Shown here piece after piece: positions 11,401 to 20,693 of a DNA stretch of 64,000 nt (positions are counted from its first letter, which is position 1; each line of letters starts with the position of its first letter). The notes beneath the pieces are model-generated. The model was not told the DNA's origin, searched no databases, and saw only the letters and a program-made list of their open reading frames with translations. This DNA comes from Periplaneta americana (lineage: Eukaryota; Arthropoda; Insecta; Blattodea; Blattidae), in the NCBI RefSeq assembly GCF_040183065.1, contig NC_091125.1:130463121-130527120 (forward strand), in the 5' to 3' direction. The position numbers and the translations under genes are program-made.

Positions 11401-14400
11401 CGGCCGAATACACTGGAGTAGGGTATAGTACAATAAAGAAGATTAGGAAGGAACATAAGATAAGAAAAGAAAACAGTCCGGATAGACTTCTGAAATCGCC
11501 AGGAAAGAAGAGACGAATAATATCTCGTAATATACTGCATGTAGACGACTTCGACAAGTGTGTTATAAGAAATACAATACAAGACTTTTATATTCAAGAA
11601 AAGAGAGTGCCGACAATACCTAAACTTTTGACGGTAATTAAAGAAAAAATCAATTTTCCTTGGGGCAGAAAATCACTAAACAGAGTCGTGAAAAGCATGG
11701 GGTTTAGATGGAGGAAATGCCAGTCAAAACGAAAAATCTTGGTAGAAAGACCGGATATTATAGATTGGAGGGCAAACTATCTGCGTAAAATGAAGAAGTA
11801 TCGAGAAGAAGGACGTGAAATTGTGTACGTAGACGAGACGTGGGTCGACAGCAATCTAACTCACCGAAGATGTTGGCAAAGTGATGACGTAATGGGAGTT
11901 CAGGACAATATGAATTCGGAGAACAGACTGATAATACTACATGCCGGGGGCGCAAGTGGTTTTCTTGCCGGTGCAGAACTAATATACAAAGCTGGCTCTA
12001 CAACAGGAGACTACCATGGGCAAATGAATAGCGGCAATTTTCAAAAGTGGGTAGTTAATCAACTTATGCCAAATCTTCAGCCAAATTCTGTTGTCGTTTT
12101 AGACAATGCACCATACCATTGTATTCAGGTTGATAAAGCGCCATCACCCTATGCCCTCAAAGGGGACATGATAGAGTGGCTGAGAAAGAAAGGAGTCAAG
12201 TGCAATGAGACAATGCGTAAGAACGAACTTTATAAACTGATTCTTCCACTGAAACCAAAGGAGAAGACGTATAGAATAGATAACATGTTGTCAGGTAGTG
12301 GACATGTTGTGATACGTCTTCCTCCATATATGTGTGATCTAAATGCCATCGAACTCGCATGGTCGAAAATCAAGAGAATTGTAAGGGACACGAATGTTAC
12401 AGGAGATTTGTCTTTAACAAAGCTGCGCGAAACTACGAAGAACGCAATACAGGAGGTAACACGACAAGATTGGGCAGGTTTCTGCCACCACGTCGCCAAT
12501 TTAGAAGCAGAATACTGGGAAAAGGACGGAGTAGTTCCAGATGTAATTGACCAAATATCAATCAACTTGAACACTGATAGTGATAGTGAAGCCGGGGGCA
12601 GCGATAGTGAAAATGGCAGTTCATCTTCTGAAGAATCCGAGTGAAACGCGACTCCGTCTGCAACACACTGCAAGCCTAGGCGAAGACAAGGTAAGAGGAA
12701 ATGTTTCTTGCACGTATAATAGTACGTTTACCAATAAGCTCAACTCCCCCCTCCCTCTTCGCTTCCCACAGAAAACCTTTTCCTCACCAACAAGACCGCG
12801 GACACAGTTACCAGTCCTGTACAGTACCTAGACTTTATAGAGCCTTCACTTCCTAAGACGTAAGCAAAGAGGAGGAGTCACGCCGGGAATAACAGCGTTG
12901 CGACTATAGCAAACGCAGCTGGTTCAATAGGCTATAATTTTTTCGAGAAATAAACTTATACTACCCTAAACATCAAATCACATCTAAATGTTTGAAAAAT
13001 CGAGGGGTTGAATTTAAAACGATTGCATATATTTTAAGTTTTACAACCTAAAAACCCTGATCACATATAACATATTGATCAGCCTAATGGACTTTCAAGA
13101 CAACCACTTTTATCAATTTCACTATGCTGCCATCTAGCGACTGTAAAAGAAGTCACGTTATGACCCTTATGAAATTGTATGGAGCAACTGTACTTCCATC
13201 TAGCGGTCGTTACCAAAAAAATGTCTTTTCTACGGCAGAGGCTCTGGTGGTTGTTCACATTTTATTTTGCCATTTCATAACATGGGAATGCATGCATATA
13301 GTGAGAGATTTATTGATATTAGTTCACAAAAGTACAAAACTTAATAATTTAAAAAAATGATCTATATACAAAAGTAGTTATACATAATAAATATACAGTT
13401 TCCTAAACTAATTAATTTATCGAAAATCTCGATAATTTATTGGTTCAAACTTGCACTTACGTCTGGTTTTAGTGCATGTTTAAACCAATCGTAATAACCC
13501 TTAAGGGTGCTATTCATAGACATTTCGCTAGCCTGCACTACGAGCGTGCTAAACTAGCCCCGGCTATCGACTGGTTACTTGTACAGGATTCATATCATAT
13601 CTTATCTATACCACTGGTTTATGAATACGAAAAATGTTAGTTCGCTGATCATCCACCGGAAGCCCGCGCTAAGATGTCTATGCCCTTAGACTTTAAACCT
13701 TATTTATCTGCTCCTTTCACAATTTACTACCATAAATATTTTAAACCAGTTATTCCTTTTTTTACATCTAAATTTATTCTATAACTTTCGTATTTATGTT
13801 TAGTGATAGGTACACTTATGTATGTTAACTAATTATTCCGTGTCGTCATACTGCATCCAGGTTAGCAGTTGTTGACATATAGCCAGCACGCTGTAATAGC
13901 CGAATCGGTATTTTTCAGTGCGTACAGTAGGTCAGTCTAAATTCCTGCAACAAAATATAGGAATGGCCAGTCTGATATAATAATACTAAGGTTAGGGCTA
14001 ACAATTAGAGATTAATAACCTAATTCTGCCGACCCAATTCACCAAGAGTCCAAGAAAGTTCATAGCTACCATAGCCTATATTTGAAAACGCTGTTACCAA
14101 ACATAATTGAGGAAGAATTATTTATACTAGTGTGTGTTTCTTTTGTGCAGTTACAAGGAAAATATGAAAAAACTGTCGGCATTATTTAAAGATCAAGCAG
14201 ACTCTGCATTAGACCGCGCAGTGTTCTGGACAGAATACGTCATCAGACACAAGGGAGCGCCACATCTGCGTCCTGCATCTACAGAACTATACTGGTACCA
14301 GTACCTATTGCTGGACGTGATACTGTTCCTTTTAGTACTTGTGATACTTTCAGTATTGATTATTTATTACGCATTAATTGCACTATACAGAATTGCTGCA

Positions 14401-14430
14401 AGCACTTTCAAACACAGAAAGATTGACTGA
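1592..14430 (+). CDS. UDP-glycosyltransferase (UGT), four visible exons, 5' end missing
   Basis: Exons 1592-2275, 4710-4938, 9526-9745 and 14151-14430 have AG/GT borders and compatible phases (0, 1, 2) and give 470 residues. UGTs transfer sugar from a UDP-sugar to small lipophilic acceptors on the luminal side of the ER, in detoxification and pigment or hormone metabolism. The acceptor domain is in exon 1 (FDAVITE, then IIGVSSQG). The donor domain contains [16 protein letters not shown] and the UGT signature from FITHGG to DQ across exons 2-3. The last exon has a hydrophobic helix (about 27 residues from LLLDVILF) and a short basic tail, RKID, like an ER-retention signal. Family members are about 520 aa, so roughly 60 N-terminal residues (signal peptide, catalytic His) are absent and no exon for them was found at 1-1591. 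No frame breaks are seen, so it looks functional. Acceptor specificity cannot be read. Confidence 0.93.
2278..2344 (+). repeat. (TTA)n microsatellite
   Basis: About 22 uninterrupted TTA units begin two bases after the exon-a splice donor, at the very start of the intron. Reading frames through it are poly-Ile, poly-Leu or poly-Asn and are not proteins. Confidence 0.97.
2487..2680 (-). mobile_element. Retroelement-derived hairpin with hammerhead-like segment
   Basis: A perfect 30-bp inverted repeat (2544-2573 and 2600-2629, 26-bp loop) adjoins, on the minus strand, CTGAAGA, then T, then GACCAC-AACACA-GTGGTC, then GAAAC. That order resembles a hammerhead ribozyme core (CUGANGA, stem II, GAAA) but carries one extra base. 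Such motifs are known from Penelope-like and retrozyme-type repeats. The assignment to an element is inferred. Confidence 0.4.
2806..3200 (+). mobile_element. LINE ORF2 C-terminal fragment with short-repeat tail (copy 1)
   Basis: The plus strand encodes, with a few breaks, [36 protein letters not shown] and [12 protein letters not shown], ending near a (TAAG)n-like tail 'ataagtaagtaa'. This is the post-RT tail of a very common arthropod LINE family. Two further copies of the same family occur at 58540-59004 and 60455-60725. It is 5'-truncated and degenerate and lies inside UGT intron 1. Confidence 0.8.
3241..4554 (-). mobile_element. Retroposon insertion with 16-bp target duplication
   Basis: GTACAATCGCCATAGA occurs at 3225-3240 and again at 4555-4570, flanking 1314 bp. 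On the minus strand the segment ends in a (TATC)n tail (3237-3254), as expected for LINE-type 3' ends. Near its 5' end a minus-strand frame (4551 down to 4296) encodes a polar stretch ([18 protein letters not shown] ... SGSVDQRC). I do not recognise it; it could be an ORF1-like fragment. Transposition by target-primed reverse transcription is inferred from the duplication and tail. Confidence 0.75.
4710..4938 (+). CDS. UGT exon b (start of UDP-sugar-binding domain)
   Basis: The acceptor gattgtttcag ends at 4709 and the donor TTAG|GTATGA follows 4938. It reads [20 protein letters not shown] ... [13 protein letters not shown] plus one base. 'FFSLGT' and 'WFPQN' are UGT landmarks. The single leftover G completes an Ala codon with exon c, giving ILAHPN. 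Confidence 0.93.
4988..5140 (+). repeat. Interspersed repeat containing 'atgctgccatctag' (copy A)
   Basis: The segment from 'ggccttatagacttta' to 'gccatctcgtgtccgttta' recurs, diverged, at 13084-13215 in the same orientation. Both copies sit in UGT introns. Family unknown. Confidence 0.5.
5377..5990 (-). mobile_element. 3' end of a (TAA)n-tailed LINE, with internal tandem repeats
   Basis: A (TAA)n run (5377-5419) is followed by 'ttatttaacctgacagagttaaggccgtaaggcc', the reverse complement of a LINE 3' terminus found at least six times in this window. The copy at 39851-40784 still carries protein sequence. Past it, about 110-bp units (from about 5594, 5700 and 5805, each with 'ataaaaataa-cacag/tgg-atacatatt'-like phrases) repeat about three times. 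Non-coding. Confidence 0.65.
6058..6127 (+). repeat. (GAAC)n(GAAT)n microsatellite
   Basis: Tetranucleotide run of GAAC units turning into GAAT units, immediately left of the DNA transposon at 6141. Confidence 0.95.
6141..7069 (-). mobile_element. Probable hAT-like non-autonomous element, 8-9 bp target duplication
   Basis: ATTTATTAA flanks both sides (6132-6140 and 7070-7078). The ends are imperfect inverted repeats built on AGACATCGGAA. A minus-strand frame inside ends in [17 protein letters not shown], which resembles the C-terminal dimerisation end of hAT transposases. A tRNA-like B box (GGTTTCGAATCC, minus strand, near 6545) suggests a decayed SINE lies inside. The target length fits hAT, but the end sequence is not a classical hAT end. 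Confidence 0.5.
7640..8512 (+). mobile_element. RTE-like LINE 3' region nested in the 7517-9013 element
   Basis: It contains the phrases 'ccgtgcgctccgctgcacc', 'atttttatataaatcggttcagcc'-type sequence, a (CAGA)n run (8372-8391), and 'ttcggtttcagggtggttaa'. From memory these are the 3' part of an arthropod RTE-like LINE. The host element's TIR and transposase remnants lie on both sides, so this inserted later. No coding region is evident and the exact borders are uncertain. Confidence 0.5.
8516..8796 (-). pseudogene. DDE transposase remnant, N-terminus joined to C-terminus
   Basis: One minus-strand frame begins [20 protein letters not shown], the usual start of the family's helix-turn-helix region. 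The overlapping frame ends [20 protein letters not shown], the usual C-terminus. The whole catalytic core is missing and the join is out of frame, so this is an internal-deletion derivative that could only be moved by a transposase made elsewhere. Confidence 0.7.
9526..9745 (+). CDS. UGT exon c (UGT signature)
   Basis: The acceptor ctctattacag ends at 9525 and the donor CAGAG|GTAAGT follows 9745. It encodes [12 protein letters not shown], the signature Glu ([10 protein letters not shown]), LPLVTDQ with the Asp-Gln pair that contacts the sugar of UDP-sugar, then KEILSNQ plus two bases. Those two bases form Ser with the first base of exon d. Confidence 0.95.
9746..10612 (+). other. Intronic stretch without a recognised gene
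   Basis: First part of UGT intron 3. It holds a short direct repeat ('cattcgtcaggtctttgagcggc' and a near copy around 10195-10245) and an 81-codon minus-strand frame (10313-10558) that I do not recognise. No splice or coding evidence is seen. Confidence 0.5.
10615..10839. mobile_element. Near-palindromic MITE (about 95-bp TIRs), TA target
   Basis: CCGTAAACTGGGGTAAAGAGG at the left is mirrored at the right end (about 10745-10839). The arms match for about 95 bp around a short spacer, so the 225-bp element folds almost completely on itself. TA flanks both ends (10613-10614 and 10840-10841). No coding capacity. Typical mariner-type MITE. Confidence 0.85.
10884..12824 (+). mobile_element. Complete DD82E (Sailor-like) DNA transposon
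   Basis: The ends AGGACTAGTAACTGTGTCC (10891-10909) and, inverted, GGACACAGTTACCAGTCCT (12800-12818) match at 18 of 19 positions. TA lies outside each end (10882-10883 and 12825-12826). The 1941-bp body contains one intact transposase gene on the plus strand. Intact TIRs plus an unbroken ORF suggest recent mobility. It lies in UGT intron 3, same strand as the host gene. Confidence 0.85.
11268..12644 (+). CDS. Intact DDE transposase, DD82E spacing (IS630-Tc1-mariner superfamily)
   Basis: A 458-residue uninterrupted ORF that binds the transposon ends and catalyses cut-and-paste transposition in the nucleus. Residues about 11-65 form a helix-turn-helix region ([18 protein letters not shown]). 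The acidic triad is visible: D189 in [10 protein letters not shown]279 in [10 protein letters not shown] and E362 in [10 protein letters not shown]. Exactly 82 residues lie between D279 and E362, much more than the 34-41 of Tc1, mariner and relatives. From memory this spacing matches the DD82E group called Sailor. The C-terminus is an acidic Ser/Asp/Glu tail. The start is the first ATG of the frame. No breaks, so it may be active. Confidence 0.93.
   Translation: MANRKANTTIHSEAREIIANIIEKCDEERVRKHLRIPLNKSTERAAEYTGVGYSTIKKIRKEHKIRKENSPDRLLKSPGKKRRIISRNILHVDDFDKCVIRNTIQDFYIQEKRVPTIPKLLTVIKEKINFPWGRKSLNRVVKSMGFRWRKCQSKRKILVERPDIIDWRANYLRKMKKYREEGREIVYVDETWVDSNLTHRRCWQSDDVMGVQDNMNSENRLIILHAGGASGFLAGAELIYKAGSTTGDYHGQMNSGNFQKWVVNQLMPNLQPNSVVVLDNAPYHCIQVDKAPSPYALKGDMIEWLRKKGVKCNETMRKNELYKLILPLKPKEKTYRIDNMLSGSGHVVIRLPPYMCDLNAIELAWSKIKRIVRDTNVTGDLSLTKLRETTKNAIQEVTRQDWAGFCHHVANLEAEYWEKDGVVPDVIDQISINLNTDSDSEAGGSDSENGSSSSEESE
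13084..13215 (+). repeat. Interspersed repeat containing 'atgctgccatctag' (copy B)
   Basis: Diverged direct copy of 4988-5140, sharing 'ctatgctgccatctagcgac' and the order of the following phrases. It is not part of any supported gene. Confidence 0.5.
13504..13686. mobile_element. Small MITE beginning AGGGTGCTATTCATAGAC, TA target
   Basis: Left end AGGGTGCTATTCATAGACAT and right end (reverse complement AGGGCATAGACATC) are inverted with a small gap. TA borders it at 13502-13503 and 13687-13688. 183 bp, non-coding, in UGT intron 3. Confidence 0.55.
14151..14430 (+). CDS. UGT exon d (C-terminal membrane anchor)
   Basis: The acceptor cttttgtgcag ends at 14150. It encodes [33 protein letters not shown] (a conserved UGT C-terminal phrase), then a roughly 27-residue transmembrane helix and the short cytosolic tail FKHRKID, stop at 14428-14430. 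An ATTAAA 50 bp downstream (14478-14483) is a possible poly(A) signal. Confidence 0.95.
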
Positions 14431-15960
14431 TATTATACAGTTAAATTTGATTGAAACAATAGTTGTGCTCTTTTGCTATTAAAAGGAGAAAATACGCCTA
14501 TCTGGAAGGCCGACCACTGGTCGCTAAAGGGGGACTAAGGACATAAAAATTGTATATTTTACTGTGTTATAAATTATTAGTACGTAGAAATCAATCTGGT
14601 TATTTAGTCCCTAAATGAGTTTTCCTAAAGTCGAGACCTATGCTTCCTCGTATCCGAAAATCGTACTATTCATAGACTAATATTTATTAAAAATATCTTT
14701 ATCGTCGAAAGAAATCGAGAGTTTAGTTTGACATGATAAACTAAATGGTAGAACCTCAATTTTATGTTTGACTTTGAATGATGAATTAAGTTGTTAAATT
14801 TTGCCTTTAAATTTCATAGACAAAATTTATATCTCACTATAGTAGAGGCCTCAAACACTACTGAAAGCCATTCTTTTAACCCTTTGCAGCACAAATTAAT
14901 TTTTATGTTTTTCATACCATGGATCATAACAAAGCTTCGATCAAGTATTTTCAACATTTTAACTCTGCACACAGTTTCAAAACATAGATGGCACCTCTAT
15001 GTATACTCAAGAGGTGGTTCCTTGGTGGAATATTTGTGCCATAAAATTTAGAAAGAAAGAAAACGGTGGTTCTTCTGAACAACCGCTATGCTGAAAAAGG
15101 GTTAAATCAACATTTTTCAGCTACCCTTTTTTACATTTTTCCTATTCTACTTTGCCCTGTATTTTCCCTGTAATTTGTCCGCTATTTTCCGTCTATGTTA
15201 CCCCTAATATTCTCTCCATTTTCTATTCTGTTTACTACTCTATTTTCCCTAAACTTTCTCCTCCTATTTATCGCCTATTTTCCCCTCACTTTTCCCTCTG
15301 TATTCCCTATTTCCCCCTATTTTCTCCTTTACTTTTGCCTCTATTTTGTTCTGTGCTTTGTTTTCCCATGATTAAGAGTACTTTAATCACAACACAGGCC
15401 CTCCACTGAGACTAATAATCTTTAAAAGAAAGATGACTGTATATATTTCTTATTCCTGCAACATTTGAATCGGTATAAGTGTGCACGGGGTATACAATAC
15501 GGCACGTGCCCTTCAGAGAGACTCTGTCCATAATCACAACAAATAACGCGCACTACAGAGTCACCCTACAACAGGTTCCCAAACAAGTACAGTATGCAAT
15601 GTTTATATGTTTATGGTAGTATGCATTACTAAAGATGCCTAAAACAAATGTACGAAAATCCAGAAGTGAGTAAAGGTATTCGGAATAGGCTATAGTATGT
15701 CTGTGTAAGTGGCGACATAATTGTGTGTAATTTATGTAAGACTGACATAATCTGCTCTAATATATGGTATTTATAGCAGCACTGTGAATTAAAAAATAAA
15801 CCATTTGAAATTGATAGAAAGAAGTGAGTCTGACGATCTTCCTTCAACTAGTAATTCAGTGTCAGCGGACGAATTTAACAGAGATCTGTCTGAAATGATG
15901 GTGCAGGCCAACATTCAACAAAGTTGAGGACAAGCACTTTAAAAATGTTGTTCAAAGGTA
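14431..15960 (+). other. Intergenic stretch; nothing recognised
   Basis: Downstream of the UGT gene. It contains a pyrimidine-rich tract (about 15120-15370, many 'ttttccct' units) whose open frames are low-complexity. A segment around 15480-15560 resembles 16800-16870. No splice-bounded coding sequence is seen. Confidence 0.5.
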
Positions 15961-15977
15961 CACTTGTACAAAAGACA

Positions 15978-16290
15978 GTACCTGTGTTATAATAGTACCG
16001 GTATTTTAAGTTAATTTTTACAATAAAGATTATTGCAATATAGACTTAAACATTTCATTTCATTCAGGGCAGTACCTGTGTTACAGTTGTACCGGTGTTT
16101 TAAGTTAAAATTTTACAATAAATATTAACGTAATATGTGCTTAAACATTGCATTAAGGGCGGTACCTATGAAACAGTAATATTTTACATTAAAATTTTAC
16201 ATCAAATATAGGCTTAAACATTTCATTAAGAGTAGTGTCTATGAAATAGTAACATTTTAAGTTAAAAGTTAACAGCAAAGACTATGTTTA
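15978..16290 (+). repeat. Tandem array, 73-94 bp unit, first part (4 copies)
   Basis: Units anchored on 'ttttaagtta' at 16004, 16098, 16182 and 16255, each preceded by 'gggc-gtacctgtg-ttacag' and followed by 'cttaaacattgcatta' variants. Three more units of the same array occur at 17590-17820, so the array has been split. Confidence 0.75.
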
Positions 16291-16867
16291 TTCTTTTGTA
16301 ATACACAACACAGTCCTTCTCTTGAAATCATCCTTTTGTGTATGTGTTTGTTGTCCTTGAAGCGGGAATAGTCTCTCTTCATCGGGCAGCACCAAGCGCC
16401 ACTACTTTTCATGAAGTCATTTGACTCATTGCACAAATCCCGTACTCACTTAACTTCATAGAGTAGTGGCTAAGATTCTAATCTCTAATAAATTATAATG
16501 CTACTGCAATTGCTGATTAACTACAATTGTTCACGAGCCAACCGCTATAATATTCAGACCACTTTCAATTTATTTTTCCTTTCTTCTTATTGGATAATTC
16601 AATAGAGTTGTAAAACAGAGTAAAGTGATTATTATTGTCATTAAGATTTATTTATTGGCATCCTTTCCAGTGTTGACGTCAAAACAAAGATACAAAATAA
16701 AGAATTCTGCGCAAATATTTATTTTTTTTTTATTCTTCTCAATACCGATAGCATTTTTTTTTTCCTCTGAACACTACTAAAACCACAAGAATGAGTATAA
16801 ACGTGCAAGGAATATACACTACGTCACGTGTCCTTCAATAGACACCCTGCACAAAACCAATCCGCAG

Positions 16868-17578
16868 AAAGTCTAAAATTCCACATTCAGTATTCCCAAC
16901 CTAACACACATAACAATTTCCCTCTTCTTACCGTTTAAGTGACATATTGATTTTACTGCTTTAGGCTTTTAATATATTATTTTTAGAGACGTTCAATATA
17001 GTAATAATTATAAATTGGAAACTTACCACTGCAATTTCACCTAAATTTCACTGTTAATTATTGTTTTTAAATATTTGCAAAAATTAAGTAAACTCTACAA
17101 CTCCACTAAAGTTACTGCATTCGTGATGAAAGTAACATTAAGGAAGCCGTGAAAAAATAAACAAACTTGCCGATGTTATTACTGCAATATGTTATATAAA
17201 TAATTGTTAAAATATTAAAGTGAAAAATAAATCATTACATAACCTTACCGTTTGTTTTAAGTTCGCATTTATAGACTGGAGGAAAAAAAAAAAGACAGAC
17301 GTATATCACGGCCTGCTGGAGTATAGTAAACACAGAAAACATTTTCAAGCAACAATGTTGAAGGTATTTTTGTTTTTAAAAGTTGCCGTCATTGAACAGA
17401 AACCAAGATGGAGATTTCATTGCAACTAATTAGAAATTCCTCATTCAGGTATGTAATAAATGTAATAAACGATCTTCGCACAAAATAATGTACGATACAC
17501 TCAACTACGTTTCGCTTTTTCAAACTTTTCCTCGAACATGAAAACTTCAACATACCACTCTTGTAACGCATATTACTA
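16868..17578 (-). repeat. Interspersed repeat, sister copy of 46868-47630 (inverted)
   Basis: Nearly the whole segment, from 'ccacattcagtattccc' to 'cttgtaacgcatattac', matches the reverse complement of 46868-47630, including 'cacggcctgctggagtatag' and 'agatttcattgcaactaat'. It splits the tandem array on either side. No protein recognised. The element class is unknown, but the other copy sits inside a Tigger element. Confidence 0.75.
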
Positions 17579-17589
17579 TTAACATTTCA

Positions 17590-17820
17590 TTCAGGGCAGT
17601 AACTGTGTTACAGTTGTAGCGGTGTTTTAAGTTAAAAATTTACAACAATTAATATTATCGTAATATGGGCTTAAACATTGCGGTATCTATGAAACAGTAA
17701 CATTTTGAGTTTAAAATGTACATGAAAGATTGTTGTAATATTATGGTATATGATTAAACATGTTAAGAGTAGGCCTCTGATACAGTAACATTTTAAGTTA
17801 AAATTTTACATCAAAGATGC
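17590..17820 (+). repeat. Tandem array, 73-94 bp unit, second part (3 copies)
   Basis: Units with the 'ttttaagtta' anchor at 17625, about 17703 and 17791, continuing the array of 15978-16290 beyond the inserted repeat. Confidence 0.7.
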
Positions 17821-18015
17821 TGCATTTAATTTCCTCCTGAATGTCATTTATATTTGTTACTGTTGCTCCAAGATATCTGAATTTTTCCACCTCTTCAAAA
17901 GATAAATTTTCGATTTATATTTTTATTTCGTCTATGTTCTGGTCACGAGACATAATCATAAACTTTGTCTTTCCGAGATTTACTTCCAAACCTATCTCTT
18001 TACTTTCTTCTGTCA
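17818..18015 (-). mobile_element. LINE reverse-transcriptase fragment
   Basis: The minus strand reads IGLEVNLGKTKFMIMSRDQN, then ENLSFEEVEKFRYLGATV, then NDIQEEIK. This is the segment after the catalytic domain of the same LINE family seen at 58540-59004. Short, with one internal stop. Confidence 0.75.
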
Positions 18016-18179
18016 GCACCAGAATTCAATCCGATCAGGCGAGCTATCTCCTCCGGCCTGTACAGTTGAACCGTAGCGCATACAGACGCTACGGTTTTCC
18101 TGCACACAGGTTTGGACTGTTCATGCCAACCGGACAGGCCTCTGAGTGTGTGTAGAGCTCTTATCGTTCTCTTCAGCTC

Positions 18180-18850
18180 TTACTTTTGTTTTTGCGATTG
18201 ATGTAGTAAGTTAGCATCACAGTTTAGTCAGAGTAGCCAGTGTAAGACAGATAGGGAGTATGGAGTCCTGTAGAAAAGTCTGTGGAAAATAAAAACGTGA
18301 GACAGTGTTTATAATTGACGGTTATAAATAAGTATACACATCACAAACTTCTGAAGAATGGAATTCTGCGCAGGACCTTCACTACATCTATAGCGGAAGC
18401 AGTTAAACAGTAATTACATAATTGTTATGTAGCGAGAAGTTCTAGTGACCTTAGTCGTAAAAATTATAAGCACTTAATAGATAGTAACAATTCCTTAAAA
18501 AGGGAAACTGTTGAGAATATTCCAAGAAGTGTTTAAACTTTTAGTCACGGAATTAAGGAAAATAGATCTACTCTCGTTGACTCACAGAATGCTTCGCGTA
18601 TTAAAGAGAAATTGTTCTTAATTCACGTACAGCTATTCGCCGTAACATTACGTCGCCTTTGGCCATAACCTATCAAAAAGTATTACCGAAACACAATATT
18701 TATTAGATAGCATAAAAATGGAAAGTATTTTATTATTTAGTGTAATTATTAATGGAATCAGTATTAAAATACAGTGGTTTTTCCACAACAGCCAATCTAT
18801 AGTTATGTCAGACGCGTAATTTATGTTGACGGAGTTTTTAGAGGATGTCC
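18180..18850 (+). pseudogene. Decayed FLYWCH-like (MULE-associated) repeat, copy 1
   Basis: A broken plus-strand frame gives IIDGYK, then HKLLKNGILRRT, then LKRETVENIPRS. The order 'DGYKF..HK.LKNG..RW' is that of FLYWCH zinc fingers found in Mutator-like transposons and derived genes. The diagnostic Cys/His residues cannot be read. A diverged direct copy lies at 20990-21640. Recognition is tentative; the repeat relation is firm. Confidence 0.45.
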
Positions 18851-19626
18851 CAAATTTAGAATAAAATTCATGCTAATAGCTTCAAAACTGTCGTTATTGT
18901 AAAAGCTTTGGATTACAAAAGCACGTTGTGCACCTCTCCGCCTTTCCATGATGACTAAATTACAGTGAATTGGCAAAAGAATGTGCGCACAATTTATCGT
19001 CCTTCAACTGTGCTGTGAGAGATACACGCTGCTTAAAATCGCCAGTTCCTCTGCCGGATTCTGAATTATAAATATATTTTATATTTGGAAAAAATTAAGC
19101 AGCAACTGGGAAATACTTTGACTGGACATTAATTTATATTGCTTATGATTTTAGTAGATATTTAAGCAATTTTAAGTGTATAAATGCCTGCATATCTTCT
19201 GATTTTCGGTGCATAAATTCCTGGTAATAACAACATGTACAGACAGAAGGTGAAGTTGACTATTATGCAGTAGAGTAGGAGAGGCTATAAGAGGTTCTAC
19301 AAATAAACGTTTTTCATTTGAACATTATTTTGAATGATTTTGGTATATTTCAGTCTCGAAATATAAAAACATTTACTTTCTGGGTTAACAACAATCCGTA
19401 AGGAATAAAATAATTATTAGAACAAGTAAGCATATATAACTATCTAGGATACGAATTAATTGTTGTCAGGGGAAGCTGAAGAATTTTCCAAACAAAATTA
19501 ATTAAATGCCAACAGATATTAGGCGTAGGCTATTAATTGAAATTTTAAACTCTATCAGAATATCATATACAACAATTTAGTTGTACTATCTTTGCTGTTT
19601 TGTAGCGAAGTTTGGATACTTAGAAA

Positions 19627-20693
19627 CAGGGACGGCTTTTGGGGCAGTGCCAGTGTGCCATGGCACCACCAATGAAAGAAACAAAAAATAATATCCTAAA
19701 AAGGAGTTGTAATCGTTTATTTCTACACATTTTATTCGTATTTCATCTGAACGAACGCGCGCACAGATCGGGACGCACTCTTGCAGCGTTTCTCCGAACG
19801 TTGGAGCCAGTTCAGTGTGGCACTATCTGCCTCCATATAACACTGTACAAAAGGCTACTGATTCTAGTTTATATGCATTTCTTATGGCAGACTTTGAGCC
19901 GAATTCAATTTGACTCAGTAGTTAACATTCCGCCCGCTAGAGCACAGTAATGCAGAAATTTCGCTAGATGGCAGGGTTGTTGACGTTTTCAGGGAAACAT
20001 CAAGCGCAGACTTGCACTAAAACACAAGTTAAAGTTCCGCGTCAAATCTTAATGTAATGTTGCCAATTCAAAACTAATGCACACAACTTGGATTTGAATG
20101 TGTAAATTATTATCCATTTAATTATATTGAATGCAGAGATAGTCAATCATGGTTCTTTTTAGAAAGATTTTTTTTTTCATATTGTGTAACACTATTTGTT
20201 AATTTTGTGTAATATTTGTTTTATTTCGTGGCAACTAAATCGCTACACTGTTGCTAGTATTGATGCTTTTGTTAACAATACATGAGATTTGTGCAGGACA
20301 TGAACATGTGTTATTCAGGCTGATGCCTTAGATTCATCGGCCTGTTTAAATAAAGTGCAAACGTGTTCATTTATTATATATATCATTGGTCATCTCGTGT
20401 GTTTTTGCCAGTAACTTTACTAGTTATAAAAGTTACTTGTATTTGACTTAACAATACTGAGAAAGTTTTGCATTATCTGTATTTGTAAATTTCGTTATTA
20501 ATTTCGGAAATGTTATTGTAACTGTTACTAGGTACATTATTAACTGCACACCTGGTAAAATAGCTGGTTTAATTAATGTGTTTTATATAACATAATGTAA
20601 ACGTGACCTGTGATTATCATCTTTTACTTGGGTGATTTGCGTGCAATCATTTTTTTTGGCACCACTACCAGAATGCCTCACCGGCCGCCACTG
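19627..20693. mobile_element. Non-autonomous hAT element with perfect 8-bp target duplication
   Basis: CTTAGAAA occurs at 19619-19626 and 20694-20701. Between them the ends are CAGGGACGGC at the left and, inverted, CAGTGGCGGCC at the right, the usual short hAT ends starting with CAG. The 1067-bp inside has only small frames and no recognisable transposase. Confidence 0.8.

Noticed and set aside
12230..12673. 147-codon minus-strand ORF in the DD82E element
   Set aside because: Shadow of the intact transposase frame on the other strand.
15152..15409. 85-codon ORF in pyrimidine-rich DNA
   Set aside because: Low-complexity Phe/Pro/Ser/Leu product, no splice context or motif.
18069..18096. 10-bp perfect stem (aaccgtagcg/cgctacggtt) as a terminator or attachment site
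   Set aside because: A single short hairpin in eukaryotic repeat DNA, with no T tract or duplicated context.
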